From Chara braunii (lineage: Eukaryota; Streptophyta; Charophyceae; Charales; Characeae), in contig BFEA01000059.1 of the NCBI GenBank assembly GCA_003427395.1, forward strand, positions 1,572,177 to 1,607,753: DNA of 35,577 nucleotides, given 5' to 3'. Positions 20,560 to 31,002 of this stretch are shown here, piece after piece. The notes beneath the pieces are model-generated. The model did not search any database. It saw only the letters and a list, made by a program, of their open reading frames with translations, and was not told where the DNA came from. Within the stretch, counting starts at the first letter, position 1, and every line of letters begins with the position of its first letter. Both the position numbers and the translations under genes were made by a program.

Positions 20560-20782
20560 AGGGAGCTGAGGAAGACGGGGACCCACCCGCACCCTTGTCT
20601 CACCAGTCGCACCCAGACCCAGGCCCGTCCGGCAAAACCAAGGGGGATAGTCCCAGAAGACCCTCGATCCCTCAGTCTCCACTGGTCGCGCTCCCTCGCT
20701 TCATCACCAGGTGATGGGCTCGAACCCTAAACCTGTCGCTTGAAAGTCCAATACCGTAACCAATAGAACTAAGCCCAAGGTT
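20560..20782 (-). repeat. tRNA-derived SINE-like sequence
   Basis: On the minus strand TAGTTCTATTGG (plus 20760-20771) matches the Pol III A box, and GGTTCGAGCCC (plus 20716-20726) the B box, with 33 bases between them, the spacing of a tRNA. CTTTCAA in the anticodon-loop position would give a Glu-like UUC anticodon. The acceptor stem does not pair, so it is not a functional tRNA. A GC-rich body follows and passes into A/T-rich sequence near 20560, as in plant SINEs. I did not find target duplications, and the 3' boundary is approximate. Confidence 0.6.
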
Positions 20783-22212
20783 GGGCTAAGTACGCATGAA
20801 CCTCCATATAAACAGTCTCGGGACTGTGACTGGGCTTACCAGCACAAACCAGGCCTATGCCTTGGCCTACCGGACAGACTCCCGGTCGTCAGACGGCACC
20901 GTCCATGCCTAGGTTCGTAGCCATCTAGTACCCTGGCCATCGCGCACACCACTTGCATTGCTAAAGCTCCCCATTTTCCCCAGGCTAGGTTGAACAAGCC
21001 GCGCATTTCAACGCATCATCCAACACAGTCTTCCCGCGTGTGTGCAAAGTACAATATTTATCTCCTTCACGATAAGCCCCGCTAAAAGGCCGAGCCAGTC
21101 TAAGAAGTAAAGGTAGACACTATACAATGAAAGAAAAACATAACCAAAATAAGAATTACATAAGGTGGGTAACTGGACCCTATGGCTTTGGCGCCTCTTG
21201 CCGACCTTCTTCGGGTGTAGCCCGTACCCATCGTGGTTTCGTCTGCCAACTTTTATCATGGACCCCACGGACCGTGCTTCATGCGCACGACCATTCTTGA
21301 TTAAGCTTAGTCTCGGCTCGTGCCTTTGCACGAGGTCTTCGTTCCCCGGCCTGCCAGCCTGATGTTGCCAACGACCAACCGTCATCTTACCATGCTATGC
21401 AATAAATGCGAGCCCCACACACTCTCTCACTTGGTCGTATTTGGCTCGGACTCTCATCAAGAGCAAGGTTGCTGAGGTGATCACCCCGATGAGGTTTGTC
21501 TCATCAGTTCGACTTATTATCAAAGACGCACCCAGTGGTCGTATGAGGAGTTCGGGCGGCTATAATGACAACATCAAGGGCATGGAGTCAACAACGATAC
21601 AATGTCGATGTTGATGGACACACGTGTGATTCACTAGCTCTATGCAGCGCATACGGGCTATGAAATTCAACCACTTCCGCCTGTTTTCGAACTTCAAGAC
21701 AGGTCTCTTGAGGGTTCCGTTCCTGTGAGTCCGCCTAAACTGGGTCGTCGTATAAACATCGACGAAGTTATCGAAAATATTCTCGATGGCCAACCGGCGT
21801 CGATACAACCATTTGTTGCATTGGACATTGAGGTCAGCAGGGACGCTAAACATTCTAAGCTTGCAGCCACTCTAGCTGAGTCAACATATCTTTTATTGAC
21901 ATACACCGGTGTCGTTGGCGGTTAGGCAAAGTCGGGGAAGGACAACCTGTCACATCTCCAAAAAGGTCTAGGGACGACACTTCTGTTGTCGAGGTGTTGG
22001 TCTTAGCCGCGCCGCCTACAACTACGACGGAGCGCAGGGATCGGTCGGCTGGTAAGCGATGAATAACGTCACTCTCCTTTGTACACCCACATTGTAGACA
22101 TGGGAAGATGAAATACAAAACGAGAGGGCGTCTGCCATTAAAGTCCAGATTTCGACGAACTTCCATTCACATTATTTGCATATTCAGTTGTCATAGTGCA
22201 CTTTGAAACAAG
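20783..22212. other. No gene recognised
   Basis: Contains the palindrome AGCCCAAGGTTGGGCT (20772-20787) at its edge, short frames on both strands (up to 125 codons, minus 21008-21385) without recognisable domains, and one near-palindrome copy at 22140-22163. The 21008-21385 frame has a hydrophobic C-terminal stretch, but nothing identifies it. Confidence 0.4.
22140..22163. repeat. 24-bp near-palindrome copy, reverse orientation
   Basis: AAAGTCCAGATT followed by TCGACGAACTTC. It is a reversed, partly decayed copy of the element found at 13-15 kb and 19.4-19.8 kb, isolated here by ~2.3 kb from its nearest neighbour. Confidence 0.55.
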
Positions 22213-22236
22213 GAGTGGTGGTTTAAACCACCACTC
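22213..22236. repeat. Perfect 24-bp palindrome
   Basis: GAGTGGTGGTTT (22213-22224) is followed immediately by its exact reverse complement, with no spacer and no mismatch. The half word GTGGTGGTTTAA recurs at about 22470. No gene or known site explains it. Confidence 0.85.
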
Positions 22237-22550
22237 ATTCCGACAATAGGAAATTGCGCGTCCTATAAGTCGGCCAGATTTTTAGAAGAGAGGCAGCGAT
22301 AACTGTTTACAGAGGGGAAAATAAAATAAAATGAAACATTATCATTGATAGTATTTTTCCTTGATGGTGTTTCGTTTTTATTTTTCTTTTCGTCTAAACA
22401 GCAGTCTCCGACCCCCTCCCCAAACTATGGTCGACTCACAAGAGGGGCAATTTCCTCTGGTAAAAAAAGGTGGTGGTTTAAGTCTGTCAGGTCCCACACT
22501 TCCTGTGTTGATTTGTACTGCGGTCACTCTGTATGTGCATAGCGTGGATA

Positions 22551-22574
22551 GAAGTCCGTTGGAATCCAGATTTT
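22551..22574. repeat. 24-bp near-palindrome copy, forward orientation
   Basis: GAAGTCCGTTGG followed by AATCCAGATTTT. The left arm is perfect for the GAAGTCCG version; the right arm is decayed. This is the outermost copy on the right side. Confidence 0.55.
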
Positions 22575-22748
22575 GGTGACAACCACTCGTTCAACTTTTG
22601 AATCTATTTATAGTTGTCCTATGTCTATGGTGGGAGGGTCAAACTCGCATGCGCTCTTCTCTCTGTTGTCCCGGTTGCACACGCGTCTTGGTGCTTATAG
22701 CGATAGGGAGTCGGTACTCATTATTTGTAGAGGTTATGATCTTATAGG

Positions 22749-23652
22749 TTGTGTCCCCCGAAGGGTACACAGCCCCAACAGCAGCTAGTGCAACAGCCAA
22801 GTCACCAAGGTCCACAACCTGGAGTGGGACAGGTACCGGGACAAACCCAGTGGGTTCCAAAGACGACCATCGCTTCTCCCAAACCATTTTCAAAGGATAA
22901 GAGGGGCGAAGACCTCGAGGTCAGTGTCGGTCTATATCAAGTGTAAACTAACCTTGCCGCACGAAGAATCGTTTGTGGTTGCCTCCTATTTAGAGGGGAA
23001 TGCAGCAAGATGGCTGAGTGGTTTAATGCAACTACAGGGATACGGTCATGACTTTCGCGCTTGGGCGGTCAACCAAAAATTGGATGACTTTCTTAAGCTG
23101 GTGGAAGACAGATGGCATGATCCTCAGAAGGCTGAAAAAGCCACTGATGTGGTCCTGACTTTAAACCATAAACAGTTCAAGTCAGTAAGAGAGGCCACAA
23201 ACGCAGTAGAGCGTCTGATCTGTGTCCTCGGGGTGCGCTATGACCCCTGGGTTTTACTCACCTCCTACCTAAGATGTTTTTCAATGCCTCTCTGGAATCA
23301 GTTGGCAGGTGAGGCCAACATCAATATGCACAACTTCCCCTCGTTCANGAAGAAGGCCCTANACCTGGAGGCAAAGATAGGGCATGGACAAACACCCACA
23401 CCGGATGGTAGGAAAAAGTCACTGCCTCCTAACTGGAAGGTGAAGGGCCGCATTATGTTCGTCGACAACGACGGTTCTACCATCGAGTTGGAAGACGACT
23501 TCCAGACGGGAGTGGGTTNAGAGGCAAACAGCATAGAAGCTTCAGGGGGTGGAGTAGTCGATGCCTCAGTNCAAAAAGGAAAGGCGACCGGTAGACGCTG
23601 TGGAGGTTCCTGGTNGACCCAAATGCCCCTCCATGGGAGAAAGCGGGTCTAA
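22749..23652 (+). pseudogene. gag: gag (retrotransposon capsid) with frameshift
   Basis: Two frames join: 22749-22946, a Gln/Pro-rich leader ending KPFSKDKRGEDLE, and 22924-23652, the capsid-like part. The latter has the hallmark order KLTLPHEESFVVASYLEGNA, ARWLSGL, a WxxxxxLDDFLKLVEDRW helix, REATNAVERL and a conserved LLTSYLRC segment, as in plant Ty3/gypsy gag proteins. The two frames overlap by about 20 bases, and a small deletion explains the shift. N bases at 23348, 23362, 23519, 23571 and 23615 leave some residues undefined. It would package the element RNA in the cytoplasm; this copy is not intact. Confidence 0.85.
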
Positions 23653-23660
23653 CTGAGGAT

Positions 23661-23858
23661 GTGTGGAGAGATCGGTACACCCGGCAGACTTGTATCCGTT
23701 GTGGCCAATACGACCATAATCAGTTCAAGTGCCGTAACAAAAAGGTGACCGAGAAGATCCCACCTATGATGGGGCAGGCGTTGGGATCCTCCNTTCCCAT
23801 AGGTAGCAATGTGGCCAGCAGTTCTGGTAGTGCTCGGGGAAACACGTCGGGTCAGTAG
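23661..23858 (+). pseudogene. gag: Zinc knuckle (nucleocapsid part of gag)
   Basis: The frame contains CIRCGQYDHNQFKC (23691-23732), a perfect CX2CX4HX4C nucleocapsid knuckle that binds the element RNA, followed by a Ser/Gly-rich tail. It is in a different frame from the capsid part and ends at a TAG at 23856, so gag is broken here. One N lies at 23793. Confidence 0.85.
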
Positions 23859-23887
23859 GGATAGTACTTGTTCCTACTAGGGTCGAG

Positions 23888-24193
23888 GTGGTGGACGCAC
23901 CCTCACCATCTCGAGAGATGGCCCAAGCTACTGACTTCATCGTCGTCCCGCAAACACATTCGGACCCGTCGAGCCTCTGTCCGATGAATGCGTTTGAGTC
24001 CTTAGAGGAGCTAGAGGAGGAGTGGTCTAAATCAGACCCGCTAGCTTCTTGGACGGCATTGGCTAAAGCCCCTAAGAGTGAGATGTTCGTCGGCGAGGTA
24101 GTCATCGGCGGCCGCAAGGCTGAGGCCTATTATGACACTTGCTCGACACAAAACTTCATTAGTTGCACGTGCGTTGAGAGGTTGCGCTTATAG
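23888..24193 (+). pseudogene. pro: Retropepsin-like protease with altered active site
   Basis: The C-terminal half reads EVVIGGRKAEAYYDTCSTQNFIS. In gypsy elements this strand-loop is (D)(S/T)G-A/S-T-xNFIS, where Asp is the catalytic residue of the half-site. Here Asp is kept (24133) but the following Gly is Cys, which should disturb the flap-side turn. The acidic N-terminal half is the usual gag-protease linker. A stop at 24191 ends the frame, and continuation (24200-24475) is in another frame. Confidence 0.7.
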
Positions 24194-24556
24194 GGGCAAG
24201 TGCAGCGCCTGAGCCGAACTGTGGAGTCGACCTGCGCCAACAAACAACGCATGATAGTCAATGACTACCTCAAAGACATCGAGTGTCTTTTCCCGTACGT
24301 GGGAGGGGAACTTAGANATCACGCCTCGTTCCTAGTCAGCGATGATCTCCCAATGGACATCCTTTGTACTATCTTTCGGTTCCACAGCCCCAGTTTGACT
24401 GGGATCGAAAAGTGGTCAAGCACACTTTGCCAGGTGGGGGGACCGCCAGATTACAGTTTAAGGTTAGTAGTCTGATCGAGTCCTATGGATGCTTGTGTGC
24501 AGCCGCGTTTTATAATTATTATAAGCAAAACCCAGAGGAGGGTATGTATCTAGTTT

Positions 24557-25003
24557 ATGTCTACAGCAGGCGAGCCGGTGAAAATGTCGCCGGAGATAGA
24601 GGGAGTAGTCGCTAAGTACCCTAATCTATTTGAAGAGCTGAAAATGGTTGTTGAGAGGAAGGTCGTCCACGTGATAGAAATTATCCCAAGGTCTAGCATC
24701 GTGAAGAGTAGGATCTATTGGATGTCTCCAGTCGAGCTTGGCGAGCTTCGCCGGCAGCTCAAGGAACTCGTAGAGAAGGGTTGGATCCACCCGAGAGTCT
24801 CCCCTTATGGATCTCCACTCTTATTTGTACCGAAGAAGGGGGGGACCCTGAGGATGTGCATTGACTATAGCCTATAGGGGCCTCAATGCCATTACTGTTA
24901 AGAATAAAGAGCCGCTACCACGCATCGATGATTTGTTAGATAAAGTGCAAGGGTGTCGGTACTTCAATAAGACAGATCTGAAGTCCGGGCACCATCAGAT
25001 TGC
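24557..25003 (+). pseudogene. pol: Reverse transcriptase, N-terminal blocks only
   Basis: One frame (to 24877) gives the linker and RT block 1: LRRQLKELVEKGWIHP, SPYGSPLLFVPKKGG, LRMCIDY. A 7-base insertion/duplication (TATAGCCTATAG) shifts into the next frame, which gives YRGLNAITVKNKEPLPRIDD, VQGCRYFNKTDLKSGHHQI. The Asp of the first catalytic block (TDLKSG) is present. The YxDD block and everything after it are missing because the element ends near 25003. Confidence 0.85.
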
Positions 25004-25999
25004 AAGGTCCTCGAGATATCCGACGTACATGATGTTGCAAAAGTCCCCGGGTTGACGAAAAAAAATAAGGATATGTTAAAGGCTTGAGAGGTCGATGTTG
25101 AAACCGGAAAGAGGGAGCATGTCATAAACATTAAGCAATGTTTTTTCCTTCTGCCCCCGAACAAGGGGACATATCCACGATCTGTAAATAAAGGTCAAAC
25201 CATATATCTGAATTATTTGGGAATGCGTCGTGCCACGTGCGGCATTCCTTAGAACCTCGTTTCTTAGTGGCAAACGTGTGCATTGCTCTTTGTTGTGCAA
25301 TGCGTATCACAACGGGTGGAGCATGCGGGGCAAGCTGCACTCCAATACATGCACCTCAATGCTTGTAGGTTTTTAAGGACATATATGAGACTCGGTGCCG
25401 CCTCTTACAATTGTTTCTACACTCTCCGATAATTATTTATCTATGCAATAAAATATGGCATCACCTTTTTGCATATCGACGACAAGGTTAAGGATGAAGT
25501 TGTAAATTTCACATGGCGCTTTTGGGGTCGACCTCATTTGCAACACGTAACACGCCGTCAGACTTTCGTGGCTTCAGCTTCAATTCATTCTTCTTCAATA
25601 AACCACAACTTCAATAATAAAGTGGAGTACAAAGATGGACGAAAGAAGCAAATATACTTGATTATGATATTATCTTTATGTCATAAAAGTTTTTTATTTT
25701 TTTCATCGTGTTGTGGCCGATAGGGATTTCACAATCAGTCTCTTAATTTGATAGTACAGTATTTGGAGCATTAAACATTATATAGCGAGTGGCATAGGAA
25801 TTGGAAGTCTATGAAGGCAAATTCTTTGATGGAACGAGTTCAATGGAAAGTGGATGAGAAGAGTTGTGGGGTGTTCATGTTGATGTTTGCAACTTTGTTA
25901 CAATGTGGTCATCGACTACCTTTCACATTTTGTAAGAGAAATATCTCGCATATTAAAAAACAATTAACAGCATGTATACTTGAAGTTTATTATCTTTGA
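25004..25999 (+). pseudogene. Ulp1-like (C48) cysteine protease relic
   Basis: One frame runs 332 codons with six stops and no frameshift. The C-terminal part (25811-25999) reads VDEKSCGVFMLMFATLL and then FTFCKRNISHIKKQLTACILE. The S/D-CG-VF-LMF block carries the catalytic Cys of Ulp1/SENP SUMO proteases. Earlier, IDDKVKDEVVNFTWRFW matches the conserved LxDxxIN region and SLNLIVQYLE the D-S segment; the His of the usual HW motif falls in CHKSF, with Trp lost. Upstream text (KVLEISDVHDVAKVPGLTKK) is the N-terminal region. Ulp1 domains are carried by several plant DNA transposons, including Mutator-like ones, and that is the likeliest origin. The N-terminus is cut by the junction with the gypsy element. 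Confidence 0.75.
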
Positions 26000-26179
26000 T
26001 GTTGATATAACACTTCTAAATTTCATTTTGACAATATTCTTTTCATTAATGAGTTGTGATACATATTCAACAAATAATTGGTTACGACAAAATGCATGTC
26101 ATTGCTTTCTTTTATTCTTATAAGTTTGCGCTCAGTATGATAAACTCACTACATTTTTCCAGATGGATCTTCGATTTCA
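26000..26179. other. AT-rich sequence downstream of the Ulp1 relic
   Basis: No frame or structure is supported. It is probably the 3' non-coding part of the Ulp1-bearing element. Confidence 0.4.
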
Positions 26180-26690
26180 TACCTTGGAACTAGTTTTACA
26201 TTTAATTTCATATTTGAAATTCTTACATATAAGAATCTAAAGTGCGGATAGCATTGGCATTATATATTCCAAGTTGATGTGTAATATGACAAAATAGAAT
26301 GAGGATTCAAGTCAAAATTTGACAATGTCAAACTAAGTGTGCGATTCATTATGCAAAGATTTATAAGTTTTTTGCGTGTACATAAATTCAGATGCCTTGT
26401 GACTTCCTACATTGCATAGAATCAACAACTTTGCATTCATATTTGAAACTCTTAAACGTAGCAAATTAAAGACTTAGTGAGATAATGTACAAAATTTCAA
26501 TCTAAGTGTCGATTCATTTTGCAAAGATCACTAAGTCTCTTGCGTGTACATTCATTCAGATGCCACGTAACTCGTTTATTACATAGAATCAACAACTTAA
26601 AGTTTGCGTAGCAAATAAAATTGTTAGTGCGGATTTCACCAACAATACACAAAATTGTAACTTTTTGTGTAATATGACTTAACTCATAGC
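26180..26690. repeat. Divergent ~168-bp tandem repeats
   Basis: CGATTCATT...GCAAAGAT...TTGCGTGTACAT...CAGATGCC...ATAGAATCAACAACTT is found at about 26342 and again at about 26510, a period of 168; fragments of the same unit (CATATTTGAAATTCTTA) start near 26206. Located shortly after the Ulp1 relic, they could be subterminal repeats of that transposon. Confidence 0.65.
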
Positions 26691-27066
26691 AAAAAAAAGA
26701 TGCATGTTAAAATTAACTCGTTATTGCAAAATGAAAATGTTGTCGGTGAAACCATAAACCATTGTCCCTCAATATATGTCAAACTTTCTATATTGTCGGT
26801 GTCTTATCTGGTAATGATAGTCGTCTTCATGTTTTTAACAAATTGATACAAAAGGGATACTTGCATGAGTCATTTCTGACCGCTTGACAGTCAGACATCT
26901 CTGGTTGCCGAGGTTTCATTACCGACCTTCTTGAGAGGGACCAAGAATAGTTCCTTAACCCCGCAACGCCTTCGTGGAAGCACACACTGAGGAGCGACTA
27001 ACGTTAACCTCCTATTTGTTCACTAGTTAGACTACTTCACGGGGTCTGTCGATTAAAAAAAAACGT
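26691..27066. other. No feature recognised
   Basis: AT-rich sequence with no supported frame. The 3' end of the minus-strand LINE may extend into it, but no poly(A) tail in the right orientation is clear. Confidence 0.4.
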
Positions 27067-27337
27067 TTAATCCATTGTATGGAGGGGGTCATGGCTTGAG
27101 TGACGGGGTGCATAATACCTAACCTTATTGCCGAAAAATGCAATTAGTTGACATTGAAGTATCTCAAGACTTGACTTGTCCATAGCCCATATTGCTGATT
27201 TATACCTTATAGAAGCGAAAACCACATTATTAATAGTCAGAGTCCTCCCCACAGTCGACGTATGTTGGTTTATCCAAAATTATAATTTAGCATGAACGTA
27301 CTGCATAATCCATTCATTGTTAGTTGGTGGTTTCACG
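27067..27337 (-). pseudogene. LINE RT-downstream segment
   Basis: GRTLTINNVVFASIRYKSAIW and a following LQCQLIAFFGNK match the region after RT in plant LINEs (GR-xx-IN-V-LASI-YW, then a QR-AFLW block). The frame is open for 61 codons from 27252, with an upstream stop near 27290. Confidence 0.65.
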
Positions 27338-27664
27338 CTGTGTAGCACCCCGAACACGTTCGGAGTTTTTCCGAACATCCGAACACGTTCGGGTGTTCGA
27401 CCGAACATATTCAAAAAAAAAAAAACATTTTTTTTTTTTAATTTTTGATTTTTAACTCGAGTTTAGTTACGAATTTGACCATACCTCCAAGGCAAAAGTT
27501 GTTTGTATTATTATTTTACATAACATATTATGTTTTCATATATTTTGAAAAACGTTTTTTTTTTTAATATTTTTATGTTCGCGTTCGGAGAGTCTCGCCG
27601 CTCGTTCGCGTTCGGTCCCAAACGTTCGGGTTCGGTCACCGAACGCGAACACGATGCCACACAG
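27338..27664. mobile_element. Miniature hAT-like element with CGAAC/GTTCG arms
   Basis: It is flanked by perfect 8-bp duplications GTTTCACG (27330-27337, 27665-27672). Ends are CTGTGTAGCACC and, inverted, CTGTGTGGCATC. The left arm holds seven and the right arm about eight CGAAC/GTTCG words, among them CCGAACACGTTCGG; the middle is A/T tracts. No coding capacity. Removing it with one duplication rejoins the LINE reading frame (TTVK then PPTNNEW). The 8-bp duplication points to hAT; Mutator-like (9-11 bp) is less likely. Confidence 0.85.
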
Positions 27665-28205
27665 GTTTCACGGTCGTCAATAAGGTGATCCCTAAGACTC
27701 TAAAAGAAGATTTTAAAAGAAGTCACTTGATCTGAGGTTGTTTTAAGGGTCTCACTTCCTAGTAGTGAATTTACTAACCAAGGGTTTTGTTACCTCAATC
27801 AACTTTCATATCTGACAACCGGCTAAATGAATTGATAGTTCTTTTAAGGGGAAACTATGCGGGAACCACAAAAATGAGTTATAATTGCACTATGAGTTAG
27901 GATATTCTTTCGAACTGCAGTTTGGGCAATGGATACGAGTCAACTTTCTGGCCAGGTAGGGTGTCTGAAATGCAATTGCAATCTGTATCTTGCCACATAT
28001 TGCAATAATAACTCGTTTTTGTGACTCTACTGAAGTTACTCTTTCTTTTAATTGCATCCAAACTAATTTGTAACGTGTCTAATATCAATAAGAGATCATC
28101 AACAAACAATGAACATATAGGGATGACCTCTTAAGGAATAGATGAGATCTGAATCTGTTTAATATATTTTTTATGCCTTAAATTGCTTGTCAGAGCTTCC
28201 ATAAT
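27665..28205 (-). pseudogene. LINE reverse transcriptase, catalytic block and beyond
   Basis: The minus frame 27897-28109 begins FVDDLLLILDTLQISLDAI, the catalytic xxDD block with both Asp residues kept. Read across the miniature element at 28206-28681, the preceding text is FLFVIIMEALTSNL, the standard block just before it. After 27897 the reading is broken by stops as far as the next insertion. Confidence 0.75.
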
Positions 28206-28681
<476 letters not shown>

Positions 28682-28689
28682 TCCATAAT

Positions 28690-29530
28690 AATAACAAATA
28701 AAAATGAAAATTGAGTCTCCTTGTCTGACAAACATGTGTAATGATATCGGCGAAGCTGCCCATGTTGTAGCGTTCTTATTAAAAATCTCAATCCATCGTC
28801 TAAAACACAGACCAAAATTAAATTTCTCCAGACATTTATCCAAAAAGAAACAGTCAACGAGATCGTGTATTTTCAAATAGGATAAAAATAAACACAACAT
28901 TATGTTTGGATTGACGAGAACGTTTCATTAGCTGATTAATTAGTAAAATGTTGTCACGAATGTTCCTTCCTTCAAGTTCTTTGTATAAAAATAGTATGAG
29001 AAGGATAAATTATATCCACAATATATTTTGATTCATTCAATTTGGCCAAGACTTTGACTACCAACTTATACACTAATGTTAGGAGTGTGATAGAACGGTA
29101 GATCCAAATATCAAATTTTGCCAATTTTTTATGTACCACTATTTCTCTCATCTGACTAGTTATCCATACCATGCTGTCACTAAAACTTTGCAGGTAGGCC
29201 ATCAATTTTTAAAGTTTTCTCTTCTTTTATTGACATGAAAGTGATTCATATTTTTTCTTTAGTAAGTGGACTTTCCATTTGTAAATAACCCATAATATCA
29301 AGAGGTTCATTTGACAGAGTTTTAGTCATTGGTTTCATAAAATCATACATCTCTACACTACGATGATCCTTTGGAATATCTCTATTTTCTGACAAGAAGA
29401 GGTTTAAAAAAACATCTATTGCAATTTGGGTACAAACCACTATTGAAGTGACCCAGGGTTCATCTAACTGATGAGGGTAGGTTGGTGCTTCAAATAATTG
29501 TCCCACATGTACAAGCTCTAGCCATAGCAA
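28690..29530 (-). pseudogene. LINE reverse transcriptase, N-terminal half
   Basis: Frames at 29246-29530 (linker and fingers, with PLTKEKI), 28972-29205 (VVHKKLAKFD, WIYRSITLLTLVYKLVVKVLA) and 28574-28900 (FLDKCLEKFNFGLCFRRWIEI, NKNATT, RQGDSIF) together give RT blocks 0 to 5 of a LINE in order. Several frameshifts separate them. Confidence 0.75.
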
Positions 29531-29889
29531 AAAACCTTGCGTCCATAGCTCTTCTACCTGGTATTTTTTAATCTTACCACAAGTCCTAACACTTTCATTT
29601 TAAGGAACAATAAATTCTCTAAGTCGTGTAGCTTGTGTGAGACTGCTTCGTTATATTCGATATCTTTATATTCAATCTCGTGGATCTGAAGTTGTTGAAT
29701 CCTTTCTTGCAATTGTTTCTTCGTTAAATGTATTTCAGCGCCTAGTAATTTCGACTATTCATATTCATTGCATTTAAAGCCTAAAAAAATTAGGTTGTTG
29801 AACCATTGTATGTTATTTTGAACGAAGAGCCTTTGTTCCTTCTAGATGGTTCATATTTCTCTTTGATATATTCTCGATTCATCTTTTTT

Positions 29890-30300
29890 CAGATGCGATG
29901 TATTTAACTTATAAAAACCTCTACGAGGTCTGACTTTTTTCTAAACGAAAGGGTAACAACACACATTACATAGTCCAAACCAAGTAGTGGGTTGCGAGAG
30001 AAAATTCGTGCTACTTGAACCGCTTTTGAATCTCTTCTGAACACAAAATCATATCAATACGAAACTTGATACTCATCTGCGATTAACTGTTTCCAAAACA
30101 TGTGAAAGTGCACTGAGAATGATTTACCATTCTAAAAAAGTCGAAGAGATTTAATGATTGAGCCAAGTTAGTCATTATGAGTTCATCAGTTTCCACATAC
30201 ATGGGACATGGAGACGGAATACGCCATTGATCCGAATATCTATCTGGGACAACAATGAAATGCCCCACAATCGTCATAAAAATTATTACTGTCATCTGAG
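29890..30300 (-). pseudogene. LINE endonuclease domain remnant
   Basis: The minus frame 30083-30295 ends NLFDFFRMVNHSQCTFTCFGNS. After a stop the same register continues SQMSIKFRIDMILCSEEI, the counterpart of the SRIDRFLVS block of APE-type endonucleases, then a HY-V segment where SDHxPV is expected. The N-terminal catalytic Asn/Glu blocks are not recognisable. Confidence 0.6.
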
Positions 30301-30400
30301 GAATAATTTCTTTTTAAAAAAAATGTCTCTCCCCCGCCTCATTAGACCTATAGATACATAGTATACTACTTCCAACGCTAATATAGCTAGGACATAAACT

Positions 30401-31002
30401 CACCGACCCTCCATCTTATCCACTTCCCAGTTAATCGGTTCCACTTTAGACCCGTGAGATTCGAATTGTCACCCCCCCACTCCAAAATTTAGGGACATGC
30501 GCTCGAAAAACCGTATGTGGCCATATTAGTTTGTGATATGATTGTGACTATTTGTATCCAGGAGATGCGTCGCCTGGATACAGATAACGTAAGACCATTC
30601 TTTTCTATCTATACCCCCTTAGGTTGATCATGAATGGTCTGCCTTTTCTGATGCTTAGCCAAGACTAAACCATTAACGTTTTAGAATCTTAAATTTATGT
30701 CCGCATCCGCATCCCGCCTCAACAATTTTCAAGTTTTTTCTTTATTATACGACTTGAAAGCATCAATTACCTTAAAGTACTCCATTCCCTCATAAACAAC
30801 CAACCATTACCAGTCACCGTCATGACCTTACTCAGGAAAGGAGATAGGTATTACCTGGGAGACATGAAATTACAATCCTTGCCATGTATTAGAATTCAAC
30901 GGTCCTCCAACCATCAACGTACCGTGCGCTAATAACCTGACCAGCAACGTACTTACATTCGCGAGGAGAACCATCATACGACACAGAAAGGGGAATGCAA
31001 CG
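30401..31002. other. No feature recognised
   Basis: Mixed AT-rich sequence. The LINE 5' part may extend into it, but I cannot identify endonuclease blocks. No frame longer than ~60 codons is supported. Confidence 0.4.

Larger units (their letters stand above)
22749..25003 (+). mobile_element. Truncated Ty3/gypsy retrotransposon
   Basis: Reading in order: Gln/Pro-rich N-terminus, gag core, CCHC zinc knuckle, aspartic protease, protease-RT linker and the first blocks of RT. The element stops inside RT at about 25003, where an unrelated coding relic takes over in a clean junction. No LTR, primer-binding site, RNase H or integrase is present. Frameshifts separate the parts: within gag near 22925, after gag near 23650, and a 7-base insertion in RT near 24875. 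Seven single N bases, the only ones in the window, fall between 23348 and 24317. Confidence 0.85.

Noticed and set aside
20716-20775. Functional tRNA gene
   Set aside because: A and B boxes are good, but acceptor and anticodon stems do not pair, so a SINE or pseudo-tRNA is more likely.
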